From JBBAFS01 sp041655255 (GTDB lineage Bacteria; Spirochaetota; Spirochaetia; Sphaerochaetales; Sphaerochaetaceae): a DNA stretch of 14,791 nt. The stretch spans positions 1-14,791 of the forward strand of contig JBBAFS010000042.1 in the NCBI GenBank assembly GCA_041655255.1, in the 5' to 3' direction. Below the pieces are notes generated by a model that did no database searches, had not been told where the DNA came from, and saw only the letters and a list, made by a program, of their open reading frames with translations. The stretch's first letter is position 1; the number at the start of each line of letters is the position of its first letter. Positions 1-6,672 of the stretch are shown piece by piece. The translations under genes were made by a program, and so were the position numbers.

Positions 1-2
1 TT

Positions 3-770
3 CTCCACTCACAAACTCACTCAGATACCCGCTCAAATCACTACTATATGAGAATAGAGCTCGATTGTGCCGATTTACACACAACTCGTAAGGCATTTAA
101 AGAGGAATTTGGTAACTTTGCCAAAGAGTTAGAACTCACCTGGGAGTGTTATTTCAGCGATTATCGTAGTCGTGTAGCACTACTGGTAAGTAAGCCTACC
201 CACTGTTTATTTGATCTGCTCAGTCGCCATCACGAAGGTGATTTGGTATGTGATATCCCTTTGATTATCAGTAACCACCGAACATGTGAATCAATTGCCA
301 AGCAATTTAGAATTCCGTATTACTACCTTCCTATCGAAAAAGGGAAAAAGAGTGAACAAGAAGCTCTTGTTCGTAATCTTCTTAAAAAGCATGACATCGA
401 CTTAGTTGTCCTTGCTCGATACATGCAAGTACTCTCTTCTGAATTTGTCAATGAGTGGTGGGGGAAAGTGATTAATATCCACCACGCATTTTTACCCGCC
501 TTTCAAGGTGCAAATCCGTATATGAGGGCATATCAAAGGGGAGTTAAGATGATTGGGGCAACCGCTCACTATGCAAGTGAGGATCTCGATCAAGGCCCTA
601 TTATTGAACAAGATGTGGTGAGAGTGAATCACGAACTTACCCCCGAAGGGTTAAAGCGGGTTGGTAAAGATGTGGAGCGCCAAGTGCTCTTTAGAGCTGT
701 TCAAGCCCACTTAGAGCACCGCATTATTATGTATCAAAATAGGACCGTTGTTTTTAACGCCGAATATTAA
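3..770 (+). CDS. purU: Formyltetrahydrofolate deformylase PurU, 5'-truncated by the window edge
   Basis: PurU hydrolyses 10-formyl-tetrahydrofolate to formate and tetrahydrofolate in the cytoplasm, feeding formate to purine synthesis and balancing one-carbon pools. The formyltransferase-type catalytic domain is complete. Counting from the first visible Met (base 48), INIHH gives Asn143 and His145, and LDQGPI gives Asp181, the expected Asn/His/Asp triad. PurU proteins normally start with an ACT domain of about 80 residues. The reading frame stays open upstream of base 48 to the window edge, and those codons (reading SDTRSNHYYMRIEL) align by eye with the last ACT strand of E. coli PurU. The ATG at 48 also has no ribosome binding site. 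I therefore treat the gene as continuing to the left rather than starting at 48. It converges on the aminopeptidase gene with a 4-bp overlap of the two ends, leaving no room for a terminator between them. Confidence 0.93.
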   Translation, partial: LHSQTHSDTRSNHYYMRIELDCADLHTTRKAFKEEFGNFAKELELTWECYFSDYRSRVALLVSKPTHCLFDLLSRHHEGDLVCDIPLIISNHRTCESIAKQFRIPYYYLPIEKGKKSEQEALVRNLLKKHDIDLVVLARYMQVLSSEFVNEWWGKVINIHHAFLPAFQGANPYMRAYQRGVKMIGATAHYASEDLDQGPIIEQDVVRVNHELTPEGLKRVGKDVERQVLFRAVQAHLEHRIIMYQNRTVVFNAEY

Positions 771-1870
771 TCAAAATTAAGGTCAGTAAAAGAGGGGTGG
801 ACAAATCGTCCATCCTTTCTTATTAACTCGTTGTCAATGATAATCTCTCCTCCTCCGTACTCGGGGCGTTGGATGTGTACTAAATCCCAGTGGATGCTAC
901 TACGGTTTGTGTTATCACAATCTTCGTATGCCATTCCTGGAGTAAAGTGGAACGAACCTGCAATTTTTTCATCAAAGAGGGTGTTATCCATCGGCTCTAA
1001 TATGGCAGGGTTACACCCTAAGGCAAACTCCCCAAAGTAGCGGGAACCCTCATCGGTATCTAATATCTTGTTTAAGAGTTCTGTATCATCAGAAGTGGCT
1101 TGTACAATTTTCCCCTTTTCAATTGTAAAGGAGATATCACTAAAAAGATGTCCATTGTATGTAGATGGAGTGTTATATGTAATAACTCCATTGACGCTCT
1201 CTTTAATTGGTGCTGTATAAATTTCACCATCGGGGATATTCATTTCCCCTGCACAAACAATGGAGCCCATCCCTTTAATAGAGAAACTTAAATCAGTCCC
1301 TTTTCCGGTAATATGAACCATATCGGCTTGATCTAAATAGATTTTAGCTTTCTCCATCGCCTTTCTCATCTTTGGATAATCGACTTCAGTGGTGACTTTA
1401 TAAAAGAAGGTGGTGAACTCTTCAAATGAGAGATTTGCTTGATACGCCATCAATAGCGTTGGATAACGGAGAACGACCCACCTTGTGTGAGGTATCCGAA
1501 TATCATGGTGTACTGGGGTGTCGTAGTGTTTCATATAGAGTTGGTTTTGCTCAGTAAGGGAGGCTAACTCTCGTGGATTTACAATCCCTCGGATTCCGAT
1601 AAAGGTATCGACGTTGTTCATCCGATACGAATCAATTGTTGCCCAATGAGATAAACTCTCTTGTGTAGAGCCTTTTACCATTGCCCGATCGATGGTGATA
1701 GTACTTACATTCACCACTGGGTAGGCTCCTACAGCGTACACTTCTTCGATAAGGTATTCGACCATGGAAGAGGGAACATCAATTGCATTGATCAGACAAC
1801 TCTCCCCTTTTTTCAATTTAATCGAATAATTGACTAACAGATGTGCTAATTTTCTCTCTTTTTCACTCAT
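767..1870 (-). CDS. M29-family aminopeptidase (AmpS/PepS-like)
   Basis: Cytoplasmic metallo-aminopeptidase of peptidase family M29, which removes N-terminal residues from peptides using two metal ions (zinc or cobalt in characterised members). The 367 residues cover the whole family length. The metal-binding set is visible by motif: Glu216 in IPDGEIYTAP, Glu281 in RYFGEFALG, His308 in GSFHFTPG, and His327 and Asp329 in SIHWDLV. The conserved catalytic Tyr is at 315 (AYEDC). There is no signal peptide. The ATG has no Shine-Dalgarno sequence. A good promoter (TTGAGA, 17 bp, TATAGT) ends 6 bp before it, so the mRNA is predicted to begin at the start codon. The gene is divergent from the CBS/ATPase operon and shares overlapping -35 sequence with it. 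Substrate preference cannot be read from sequence. Confidence 0.92.
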   Translation of the reverse strand: MSEKERKLAHLLVNYSIKLKKGESCLINAIDVPSSMVEYLIEEVYAVGAYPVVNVSTITIDRAMVKGSTQESLSHWATIDSYRMNNVDTFIGIRGIVNPRELASLTEQNQLYMKHYDTPVHHDIRIPHTRWVVLRYPTLLMAYQANLSFEEFTTFFYKVTTEVDYPKMRKAMEKAKIYLDQADMVHITGKGTDLSFSIKGMGSIVCAGEMNIPDGEIYTAPIKESVNGVITYNTPSTYNGHLFSDISFTIEKGKIVQATSDDTELLNKILDTDEGSRYFGEFALGCNPAILEPMDNTLFDEKIAGSFHFTPGMAYEDCDNTNRSSIHWDLVHIQRPEYGGGEIIIDNELIRKDGRFVHPSFTDLNFD

Positions 1871-1876
1871 TGGTCC

Positions 1877-1905
1877 ACTATAGCGATGAGCTTAAGCTTT
1901 CTCAA
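1877..1905 (-). promoter_or_regulatory. Predicted leaderless sigma-70 promoter of the M29 aminopeptidase
   Basis: On the minus strand, TTGAGA (1905-1900) is followed by a 17-bp spacer and TATAGT (1882-1877), each 5 of 6 to consensus. Six bases then lead to the ATG at 1870, so transcription should start at or within a base of the A of the start codon. The -35 overlaps that of the rightward promoter. Confidence 0.65.
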
Positions 1906-1926
1906 GTACAAAGGACAGTGTATACT
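1899..1926 (+). promoter_or_regulatory. Predicted leaderless promoter of the CBS/ATPase operon
   Basis: TATACT (1921-1926) lies 7 bp before the ATG at 1934. A partial -35, TTCTCA (1899-1904, 4 of 6), sits 16 bp upstream. The -10 is good and the -35 is weak. The -35 overlaps the -35 of the leftward aminopeptidase promoter. Confidence 0.5.
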
Positions 1927-1933
1927 CCATACT

Positions 1934-2869
1934 ATGGCAGTTATTCCTATTAACACATACAACTCTCCAACGGTGATTTTGGAACTCATTTACCGATTGA
2001 AGGTAAAGGATGTGATGACCAAAGATGTCAAAAGTGTCTCTCGTACAAGTACGATGCGAGAAGTGCAACACCTGATGCGAGAACACTCAATTACTGGGGT
2101 TCCCGTAGCTCAGAAAAAACGGTTGTTAGGGATTGTGAGCATGGATGATATCATGCAAGCACTCGATTACGGTTATATAAACGACGTGGTTGAAAAGCAT
2201 ATGACAAAAAAGCTCATTGTCCTAGAAGAGGATATGCCGGTGAGTTTTGCCATCAGCTATTTTGATCGATACCGCTACCACCGTTTTCCTGTATTAAACA
2301 AACATAAAGAGTTAGTAGGTATGGTCACTACTCGTGATATCTCATCACGATTGCTAGTCGAGATGAATAAAGAGGTAGAAAATTTAGAACGGATGAATCA
2401 ACATACCCTCACCAGTGAGGGGATGACAAAACATATTCAATCGTTCGCTATTTTAAAACACGATTTTGAGAATGCCGGTTTTGCCTCTACTGAGATAAAA
2501 AAGTGGCTTAAGAAAAACGATGTTCCTTCCCAAATTATTCGCCGAGCGGCAATTGCCTCATATGAGTTAGAGATGAACATTGTTGTTCACTCCAATGGAG
2601 GGAGAATTATTGCCCAATATGGTCCTGATGAAGTTCTTATTATTAGTGAGGACCGAGGCCCAGGAATCGAAAGTGTCGAAGATGCCATGACCCAAGGGTT
2701 TTCCACTGCCACTGAGTGGATTCGCTCCCTTGGCTTTGGAGCTGGAATGGGTCTGCCGAATGTCCAATCAGTCAGTGACGATTTTACTATTCGCAGTAGC
2801 ACCAAAGGGACAATTGTAACGAGTACTATTGCATTACAACAACAAACCAAGGAGAACGAAGATGACTAA
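1934..2869 (+). CDS. CBS-pair protein with anti-sigma-type (HATPase) ATP-binding domain
   Basis: A 311-residue cytoplasmic regulator from the chosen start. Residues about 20-145 form two CBS motifs (VKDVMTKDVKSVS and VEKHMTKKLIVLEED), which usually sense adenine nucleotides. Residues about 165-300 form a GHKL ATPase domain of the RsbW/RsbT type. Its N-box is ELEMN (Glu211 to Asn215), its G1 box is EDRGPGI (Asp240) and its G2 box is GFGAGMGLPNV (267 onward). No His-phosphotransfer domain is present, so it is not a classical sensor kinase. An upstream in-frame ATG at 1886 would add 16 residues, but it would lie upstream of the predicted -10. The ATG at 1934 starts 7 bp after TATACT and has no Shine-Dalgarno sequence. 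The downstream gene overlaps by 8 bp. Similar proteins occur with DRTGG and PHP genes in hydrogenase loci, and the function here is inferred from that. Confidence 0.85.
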   Translation: MAVIPINTYNSPTVILELIYRLKVKDVMTKDVKSVSRTSTMREVQHLMREHSITGVPVAQKKRLLGIVSMDDIMQALDYGYINDVVEKHMTKKLIVLEEDMPVSFAISYFDRYRYHRFPVLNKHKELVGMVTTRDISSRLLVEMNKEVENLERMNQHTLTSEGMTKHIQSFAILKHDFENAGFASTEIKKWLKKNDVPSQIIRRAAIASYELEMNIVVHSNGGRIIAQYGPDEVLIISEDRGPGIESVEDAMTQGFSTATEWIRSLGFGAGMGLPNVQSVSDDFTIRSSTKGTIVTSTIALQQQTKENEDD

Positions 2870-3200
2870 ACTCACAGCTGTATTAGAGAAATTAGGGTAT
2901 ACACAATTAACGAGCAAAGAAATCTCTCACACCTTCAGTGGTGCCTATACGAGTGATTTACTCAGTGATGTGATGGGAAATGCTGAAGAAGGGAGTCTTT
3001 TGATTACCATTCAAGCTCATAAAAACAGCGTTGCAGTCGCCTCTTTAATAGGGATGCCCGCTATTATTTTATGTAATGGTCGTACTCCCAATGACGATAT
3101 GATTGAAGCTGCCGATCAGGAAAATATTGCTATCTTAAGTACAACTGATTCTCAATTTGTCAGTAGTTATAAAATTGCTCAGTTGCTGGGGCTTATGTAG
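2862..3200 (+). CDS. DRTGG-domain protein (hydrogenase-cluster type)
   Basis: A 112-residue single-domain protein of the DRTGG family, sometimes mis-annotated as a serine kinase because the domain also occurs in other regulatory enzymes. It has no kinase motif. Family-typical stretches are GAYTSDLLSDVMGNA (about residues 28-42), LLITIQAHKNSVAVA (about 46-60) and PAIILCNGRTPNDD (about 66-79). The start at 2862 is chosen because GGAG stands about 8 bases upstream and because it removes a poorly conserved extension that begins at 2829. The ATG overlaps the end of the CBS/ATPase gene by 8 bp, and the stop codon touches the next ATG, so the three genes are probably translationally coupled. The molecular activity of this family is not established. 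In several anaerobes it is encoded beside Fe-only hydrogenase subunits. Confidence 0.85.
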   Translation: MTKLTAVLEKLGYTQLTSKEISHTFSGAYTSDLLSDVMGNAEEGSLLITIQAHKNSVAVASLIGMPAIILCNGRTPNDDMIEAADQENIAILSTTDSQFVSSYKIAQLLGLM

Positions 3201-3911
3201 ATGAGAAAGTGCATCGATGTGCACACTCACAGTTGCCTCTCTCCTTGTGCTAGTGATGATATGATTCCCGCGGTCATTGCAATTGAAGCGCTCGATAAGG
3301 GAATCGATATCCTTGCGTTAACAGATCATAACTCAACTCGCAATCTCCCCGCTTTTTCTCAAGCATGTGAGATTGCAGGCATTACTCCAATTTTTGGTAT
3401 TGAAACAACGACGATTGAAGAAATCCACCTTCTTTCGTTGTTTAAAACCCTCGAGGAGGCGATGGACTTTGGCACATGGATCGAATCTCTTTTGCCCCCT
3501 TTAAAAAATAATAGCCGTCTTTTTGGTCATGAACTAGTTGTCGATGTTGAAGGAGAAGTCCTTGAAGAGTTAGATCTCTTTTTATATGGACCTGCCGATA
3601 TCTCATACGATGAGTTGGTTCTCAAAAGTCTCAACTTAGGAGCTTTGGCTATCCCCGCTCATATCGACCGACATGCTAATAGTGTTATTAGTAACTTAGG
3701 GTTTTTACCACCACTACCCTATTCGGCTGTTGAATCAATAGCGTATCCCCCCACCGTTGATACAGGACCTTACACAGTCATTCAAAGTTCAGATGCCCAC
3801 TATGCTGAACATATTGGGCGAAGACGGTTTTTTATTGAAACTGAGAAAGAGGGATTTGACGCCCTTAAAGAAGCTTTAGAGCTTAATGCTGTTACTATGC
3901 TCCAATCTTAA
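3201..3911 (+). CDS. PHP-domain metal-dependent phosphoesterase
   Basis: A 236-residue protein of the PHP superfamily, which hydrolyses phosphoesters with a cluster of metal ions. Metal ligands seen are His8 and His10 (DVHTH), Asp42 and His43 (LTDHN), Glu68 (GIETT), His76 (EIHLL), His154 (PAHID), and Asp198 and His200 (SSDAH). All nine usual ligand positions appear filled. A short Cys pair (SCLSPCAS, residues 11-18) follows the first motif, as in PHP proteins of hydrogenase loci. The ATG directly abuts the TAG of the DRTGG gene, with GGGG about 9 bases upstream serving as a weak ribosome binding site. It is the last gene of the operon in the window. The substrate is unknown. Related PHP proteins include histidinol phosphatases and nucleotide or RNA phosphoesterases, but nothing here selects among them. 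Confidence 0.87.
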   Translation: MRKCIDVHTHSCLSPCASDDMIPAVIAIEALDKGIDILALTDHNSTRNLPAFSQACEIAGITPIFGIETTTIEEIHLLSLFKTLEEAMDFGTWIESLLPPLKNNSRLFGHELVVDVEGEVLEELDLFLYGPADISYDELVLKSLNLGALAIPAHIDRHANSVISNLGFLPPLPYSAVESIAYPPTVDTGPYTVIQSSDAHYAEHIGRRRFFIETEKEGFDALKEALELNAVTMLQS

Positions 3912-4198
3912 CAAATAAAGATCTCTATTTTTTCACAACCTATACCATTTTCACTGATGTTTTTTACCCCCTAATGTGATATTGACTGATGTCATCTCAA
4001 GACACCTCGAAAGGACAAATTCGACTTCCACCGCTCAAAGGGCCCCTAGAGAGCCATTTATACTTATTACATGATGTCATATGTTTTGGGTTTTACCTCT
4101 GATACCGTTATCTAAAAAATCTCCTTTTACTCCTCTTTCTATGAATTGTTAGTACATCTGTCATACAGTTAACTCCTTATATAATAAGTAATTAGCTA
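3912..4198. other. Gene-poor intergenic region between the PHP gene and the small secreted protein gene
   Basis: I see no convincing protein or RNA gene. There is no clear intrinsic terminator after the PHP gene, only a T-run at about 3932. The 9-mer TGATGTCAT occurs twice (3988-3996 and 4072-4080). An imperfect inverted repeat, CTC..AGGGCCCCT..GAG, spans 4034-4051. A TATACT at 4059-4064 stands 6 bp before an ATG with only 14 sense codons. A TATAAT at 4180-4185 lacks a good -35. These are possible regulatory remnants only. Confidence 0.5.
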
Positions 4199-4227
4199 TT
4201 GACGATTGAATTGTCCAGTCGTATACT
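4199..4227 (+). promoter_or_regulatory. Promoter of the small secreted protein gene
   Basis: TTGACG (4199-4204), a 17-bp spacer and TATACT (4222-4227) are near-consensus for sigma-70. Transcription would start near 4234, giving a leader of about 25 bases that carries GGAGG at 4247-4251 before the GTG at 4259. Confidence 0.75.
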
Positions 4228-4258
4228 ATAGTTAGGTTAGAAGTTTGGAGGAAGTGGC

Positions 4259-4504
4259 GTGGGAAGAAAGAGAGCTTTCTTAATCATCATTCTGATAATC
4301 TCACTGTTCATAAGTGGAAGCTCTGTGTTCGCCCGCATCGTTAGTCAATCAACATTAGTCATACACGCCTACGTCGAAGCTCATACGTATTTTGAGTATT
4401 GTCCTGAGTGTGGTGATTACCACCTCTATTCAAATGTTCACGACACATATACCGAAGTATCTCAAGACAATGATATGATGTTGCTCTCTGTCGTTGCTCT
4501 TTAA
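4259..4504 (+). CDS. Small secreted Cys/His-rich protein of unknown function
   Basis: I do not recognise this 81-residue protein. It starts at GTG, supported by GGAGG seven bases upstream and a near-consensus promoter. Residues 1-25 are a clear signal peptide: basic MGRKR, a hydrophobic stretch, then SSVFA with probable signal peptidase I cleavage before Arg26. The mature part, about 56 residues, contains CPECGDYH (Cys48, Cys51, His55) and further His at 36, 42 and 61, which could bind a metal. His36, His42 and Cys48 are six residues apart, as are His55 and His61. The tail is hydrophobic (MMLLSVVAL), so a C-terminal membrane contact is possible. It is a monocistronic unit: its own promoter lies upstream and a strong terminator 20 bases downstream. 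The regulatory signals make it likely to be a real gene despite its size. Confidence 0.7.
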   Translation: MGRKRAFLIIILIISLFISGSSVFARIVSQSTLVIHAYVEAHTYFEYCPECGDYHLYSNVHDTYTEVSQDNDMMLLSVVAL

Positions 4505-4523
4505 GAGAAAGATAATTGCACTT

Positions 4524-4552
4524 ATTAAGGTCCCCTTTTTGGGGACCTTAAT
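4524..4552. terminator. Bidirectional intrinsic terminator
   Basis: A perfect 12-bp inverted repeat (ATTAAGGTCCCC, 4524-4535, and its complement at 4541-4552) surrounds a five-T loop. It lies between the converging small secreted protein gene and nitroreductase gene, 4 bp from the nitroreductase stop. The downstream sequence is U-rich but broken on the plus strand and poor in U on the minus strand, so termination may be stronger rightward. Confidence 0.8.
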
Positions 4553-4556
4553 TGTT

Positions 4557-5108
4557 CTACTCTTTAATATAAGAGACTTTCCATTTACGCTCTTTCTTTT
4601 GTGGTTGATGAGCTGGATATCCCAAAGCAACTGCAAAGGTAGGTCTATACCCTTCGGGAAGGTCAAATTTCTCAATGACGGAGCGTAAGGATGGGTGATC
4701 CAATGCTTGAACAAATGAGGAGATATAACATGAACCGATATTCAAAGCTGTAGCTGCATTACACATGTTTTGTGCAGCATTTGCACAGTCAGCTAATGAG
4801 TAACGTGAGTGATCACTTGAGATGAAAATTACTGTTGGAGCATGGTGAAAACTACTAAAACCACTACTTTGGGCACGCTCTACTAACGAGGGGATTTCAC
4901 TTTCGATTAACTTATACCCTACCGCACCGCTGATAGCTTTAAGAGTTTCACTATGTTGTACCACAGTGAAAAACCACGATTGGCGATTCATCGATGTCGC
5001 TGCATTCAATCCAGCATCAACAATAGTGGTAATATCTTCATCTGAGATCTGTTTTGGTAAAAACTCTCGTACTGCTACTCTCTTTTTCATGGCGCTTAAT
5101 GCATCCAC
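4557..5108 (-). CDS. Nitroreductase-family flavoprotein
   Basis: A 183-residue FMN-dependent oxidoreductase of the nitroreductase family, expected to be a cytoplasmic dimer using NAD(P)H. It shows the N-terminal FMN-phosphate signature KKRVAVREF (residues 8-16), the AATSMNRQSWFFTVV stretch (about 36-50), and the C-terminal LPEGYRPTFAVALGYPAHQP (about 149-168) typical of the family. The start is taken as GTG at 5108: AGGGGGAGA stands 5 bases upstream, and this places the signature where the family has it. The internal ATG at 5090 would cut into it. It lies 11 bp behind the BI-1-like gene on the same strand, so the two are probably co-transcribed, ending at the terminator 4524-4552. The physiological substrate cannot be told. 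Many relatives reduce nitroaromatics or quinones only in vitro. Confidence 0.9.
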   Translation of the reverse strand: MDALSAMKKRVAVREFLPKQISDEDITTIVDAGLNAATSMNRQSWFFTVVQHSETLKAISGAVGYKLIESEIPSLVERAQSSGFSSFHHAPTVIFISSDHSRYSLADCANAAQNMCNAATALNIGSCYISSFVQALDHPSLRSVIEKFDLPEGYRPTFAVALGYPAHQPQKKERKWKVSYIKE

Positions 5109-5119
5109 ACTCTCCCCCT

Positions 5120-5827
5120 CTAATCTCTTTGGCGTCCAAAAATTCTTAATAGATAGAGGAAGATATTAATCAAATCAAGATAAAGCATCAAGGCTCCCAT
5201 AATTGAGAGCTTAATATAGGTGTGTTCATCCATCTCGCTCCCGTATGAATCATTCAGTTGTTTAATCTTTTGTGTATCCCAGGCAGTGAGCCCTAAAAAG
5301 AGGATTACTCCTAAAAAGGAGATTCCTAACTCTAAAGCTGAACTTTTAATAAACATGTTGATAATAGAGATGACAATTACTCCCCACAATCCCATAATCA
5401 AATATTGTCCGATAGAGTGTAAAGCTCTTTTTGTGGTCATCCCATATAAGCTCATCCCAGCAAATAAGAGTGCTGCAGTGAAAAACGCTTGGCTGATTGA
5501 TTGACCGCTGTAGACGTAAAACAGTGATGAGAAGGTAATGCCTGTAAGAATGGCATACCCTATAAAAGCAACAATAGCACTTGTTGAACTCATGTGTTGT
5601 AATCGACTGGAAAGATAAATAACTAACCCAAATTGGGCAATAATGATAAACATAAAGCCAAAAGTGCTCCCCAAAAACAGACTCATCAAAGCAGGGGAAG
5701 AGGCAACTGCATAAGCGACAACTGCAGTGGCAGTGAGCCCTAACGTCATCCACATATAGACGTTTTTAAGAATCGACTGTTCACGTAATTCTACCGATTG
5801 TAGAATGCTTGTTCTTTTATCAACCAT
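5120..5827 (-). CDS. BI-1/YetJ-family seven-helix membrane protein
   Basis: A 235-residue inner-membrane protein of the Bax inhibitor-1 family (bacterial YetJ, YccA, YbhL relatives). Seven hydrophobic helices can be seen, beginning around residues 22-45 and ending with LYLDLINIFLYLL near the C-terminus. The two membrane aspartates linked to pH-gated calcium leak in Bacillus YetJ have likely counterparts in TAWDTQKIK and LYLDLIN. The start is ATG at 5827, with AAGGAG about 7 bases upstream. A TTG immediately before it is less likely. The promoter 5880-5852 gives a leader of about 18 bases. The gene is divergent from the lipoprotein gene and upstream of the nitroreductase gene. Relatives act in membrane stress or calcium and pH homeostasis, or modulate FtsH (YccA); the role here is not known. 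Confidence 0.88.
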   Translation of the reverse strand: MVDKRTSILQSVELREQSILKNVYMWMTLGLTATAVVAYAVASSPALMSLFLGSTFGFMFIIIAQFGLVIYLSSRLQHMSSTSAIVAFIGYAILTGITFSSLFYVYSGQSISQAFFTAALLFAGMSLYGMTTKRALHSIGQYLIMGLWGVIVISIINMFIKSSALELGISFLGVILFLGLTAWDTQKIKQLNDSYGSEMDEHTYIKLSIMGALMLYLDLINIFLYLLRIFGRQRD

Positions 5828-5851
5828 CAAGGAACTCCTTCAATACAAGTA

Positions 5852-5880
5852 TGTATACAATGTCACTCATTTATCGTAAA
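5852..5880 (-). promoter_or_regulatory. Predicted promoter of the BI-1-like/nitroreductase operon
   Basis: On the minus strand, TTTACG (5880-5875), a 17-bp spacer and TATACA (5857-5852) each match 4 of 6 consensus positions. The predicted start is near 5845, leaving room for the AAGGAG ribosome binding site before the ATG at 5827. Confidence 0.5.
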
Positions 5881-5893
5881 TCGTCAATCAAAG

Positions 5894-5924
5894 TAGACGT
5901 ACACATCTATTATTATGATATACT
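5894..5924 (+). promoter_or_regulatory. Predicted leaderless promoter of the lipoprotein gene
   Basis: An extended -10, TGATATACT (5916-5924), stands exactly 6 bp before the ATG at 5931. A loose -35, TAGACG (5894-5899), is 19 bp upstream. No Shine-Dalgarno sequence lies between, so the transcript should begin at the start codon. Confidence 0.55.
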
Positions 5925-5930
5925 TTCTTT

Positions 5931-6635
5931 ATGCGTAAGCGAAGACTTTTAATACACCCAATTATCCTCTTTGTAGGTATAAGTATCACAACTTTCACTC
6001 TTTTTTCTTGTCGTAGTATCCCTCCTACAGAGCATAGCGCTACTGAAATTGAGATGGGAGTAGCGGCAGTAAAGGAGATGGCTCTACTCATAAACTCATC
6101 AGTAAAAGAAATTCATCTTAAGGAGGAGACTTTTGGTACATTGGAAAGAGAACTTGATCAGAATATTCCAGGAGTAAACTACCTCTTTCATCTTTTCACA
6201 TTACACATCAACGATTCGTGGGAAGCCTTAAGTGGAGCCGTACGCTCTTTTATTGAGCAATCAATCGACAATGAGTTAACCATCTCTCACCCTTATCTCA
6301 TCATTCAAGGGGAGGTGGATGCTGTAACTACACTTATCGACTCCACAATACGTTCTAAGTTAACTACATTTGTTGCTACGTCATTGAAAGAGAATTATGC
6401 CCAACAAGCTAGCGAAGTGTGGACCCATCTTCAACATATCGTCGATATCTACCAACGCTCTCACGCTTATTTATTACACCAAGAGTATGAACCACAGGTA
6501 GTAGATTCTCCATTTTTACTGATTAGTGAACAGTATGTGAATCTCTTATTTCTAGAGATGGCAAAACAAGAAGCTCTTATTCGGACAATGGCCCCAGCAT
6601 ACGACGATTCATTGATTACCCTTTTTGAACGATAA
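5931..6635 (+). CDS. DUF4197-like lipoprotein
   Basis: A 234-residue exported protein of unknown function. The N-terminus has basic residues (MRKRR), a hydrophobic stretch, and a relaxed lipobox LFSC with Cys27 as the probable lipidated residue, as is usual in spirochaetes. The remainder resembles DUF4197 by eye. NDSWEALSGAVRSFIEQSI (about residues 94-112) matches the family's NRAAE...AI helix. GEVDAVTTLIDSTIRSKL (about 126-143) matches the GDDAAT.YF...T...L block. The C-terminal QYVNLLFLEMAKQEALIR with the final LITLFER matches the family ending of glycine/leucine-rich helix, Ile-Arg and terminal LL.F. The Asn-Arg-Ala-Ala-Glu core is not conserved, so it is a divergent member or a distant relative. 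The start codon follows a -10 hexamer by 6 bp without a ribosome binding site. It lies 37 bp upstream of rarA, which has its own promoter. Confidence 0.65.
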   Translation: MRKRRLLIHPIILFVGISITTFTLFSCRSIPPTEHSATEIEMGVAAVKEMALLINSSVKEIHLKEETFGTLERELDQNIPGVNYLFHLFTLHINDSWEALSGAVRSFIEQSIDNELTISHPYLIIQGEVDAVTTLIDSTIRSKLTTFVATSLKENYAQQASEVWTHLQHIVDIYQRSHAYLLHQEYEPQVVDSPFLLISEQYVNLLFLEMAKQEALIRTMAPAYDDSLITLFER

Positions 6636-6637
6636 AC

Positions 6638-6666
6638 TTTACTAAAGATTCGCCCTCTTCTATACT
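6638..6666 (+). promoter_or_regulatory. Predicted leaderless promoter of rarA
   Basis: TTTACT (6638-6643), a 17-bp spacer and TATACT (6661-6666) precede the rarA ATG by 6 bp. No purine-rich ribosome binding site is present, so the mRNA is predicted to start at the initiation codon. Confidence 0.62.
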
Positions 6667-6672
6667 CGTGCT

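Noticed and set aside
48..50. The ATG at 48 as the true start of purU.
   Set aside because: The frame is open to the window edge, upstream codons fit the end of the expected ACT domain, and no ribosome binding site precedes this ATG.
1886..1933. A 16-residue N-terminal extension of the CBS/ATPase protein from the ATG at 1886.
   Set aside because: It would begin upstream of the predicted -10 and lacks a ribosome binding site, and the extension does not look like the family N-terminus.
4108..4164. A minus-strand 18-codon frame (basic, ending RKRSKRRFFR) behind AAGGAG.
   Set aside because: The ribosome binding site spacing is good, but the length is within chance, no clear promoter is seen and AGA/AGG use differs from the neighbouring genes. 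Kept only as a note.
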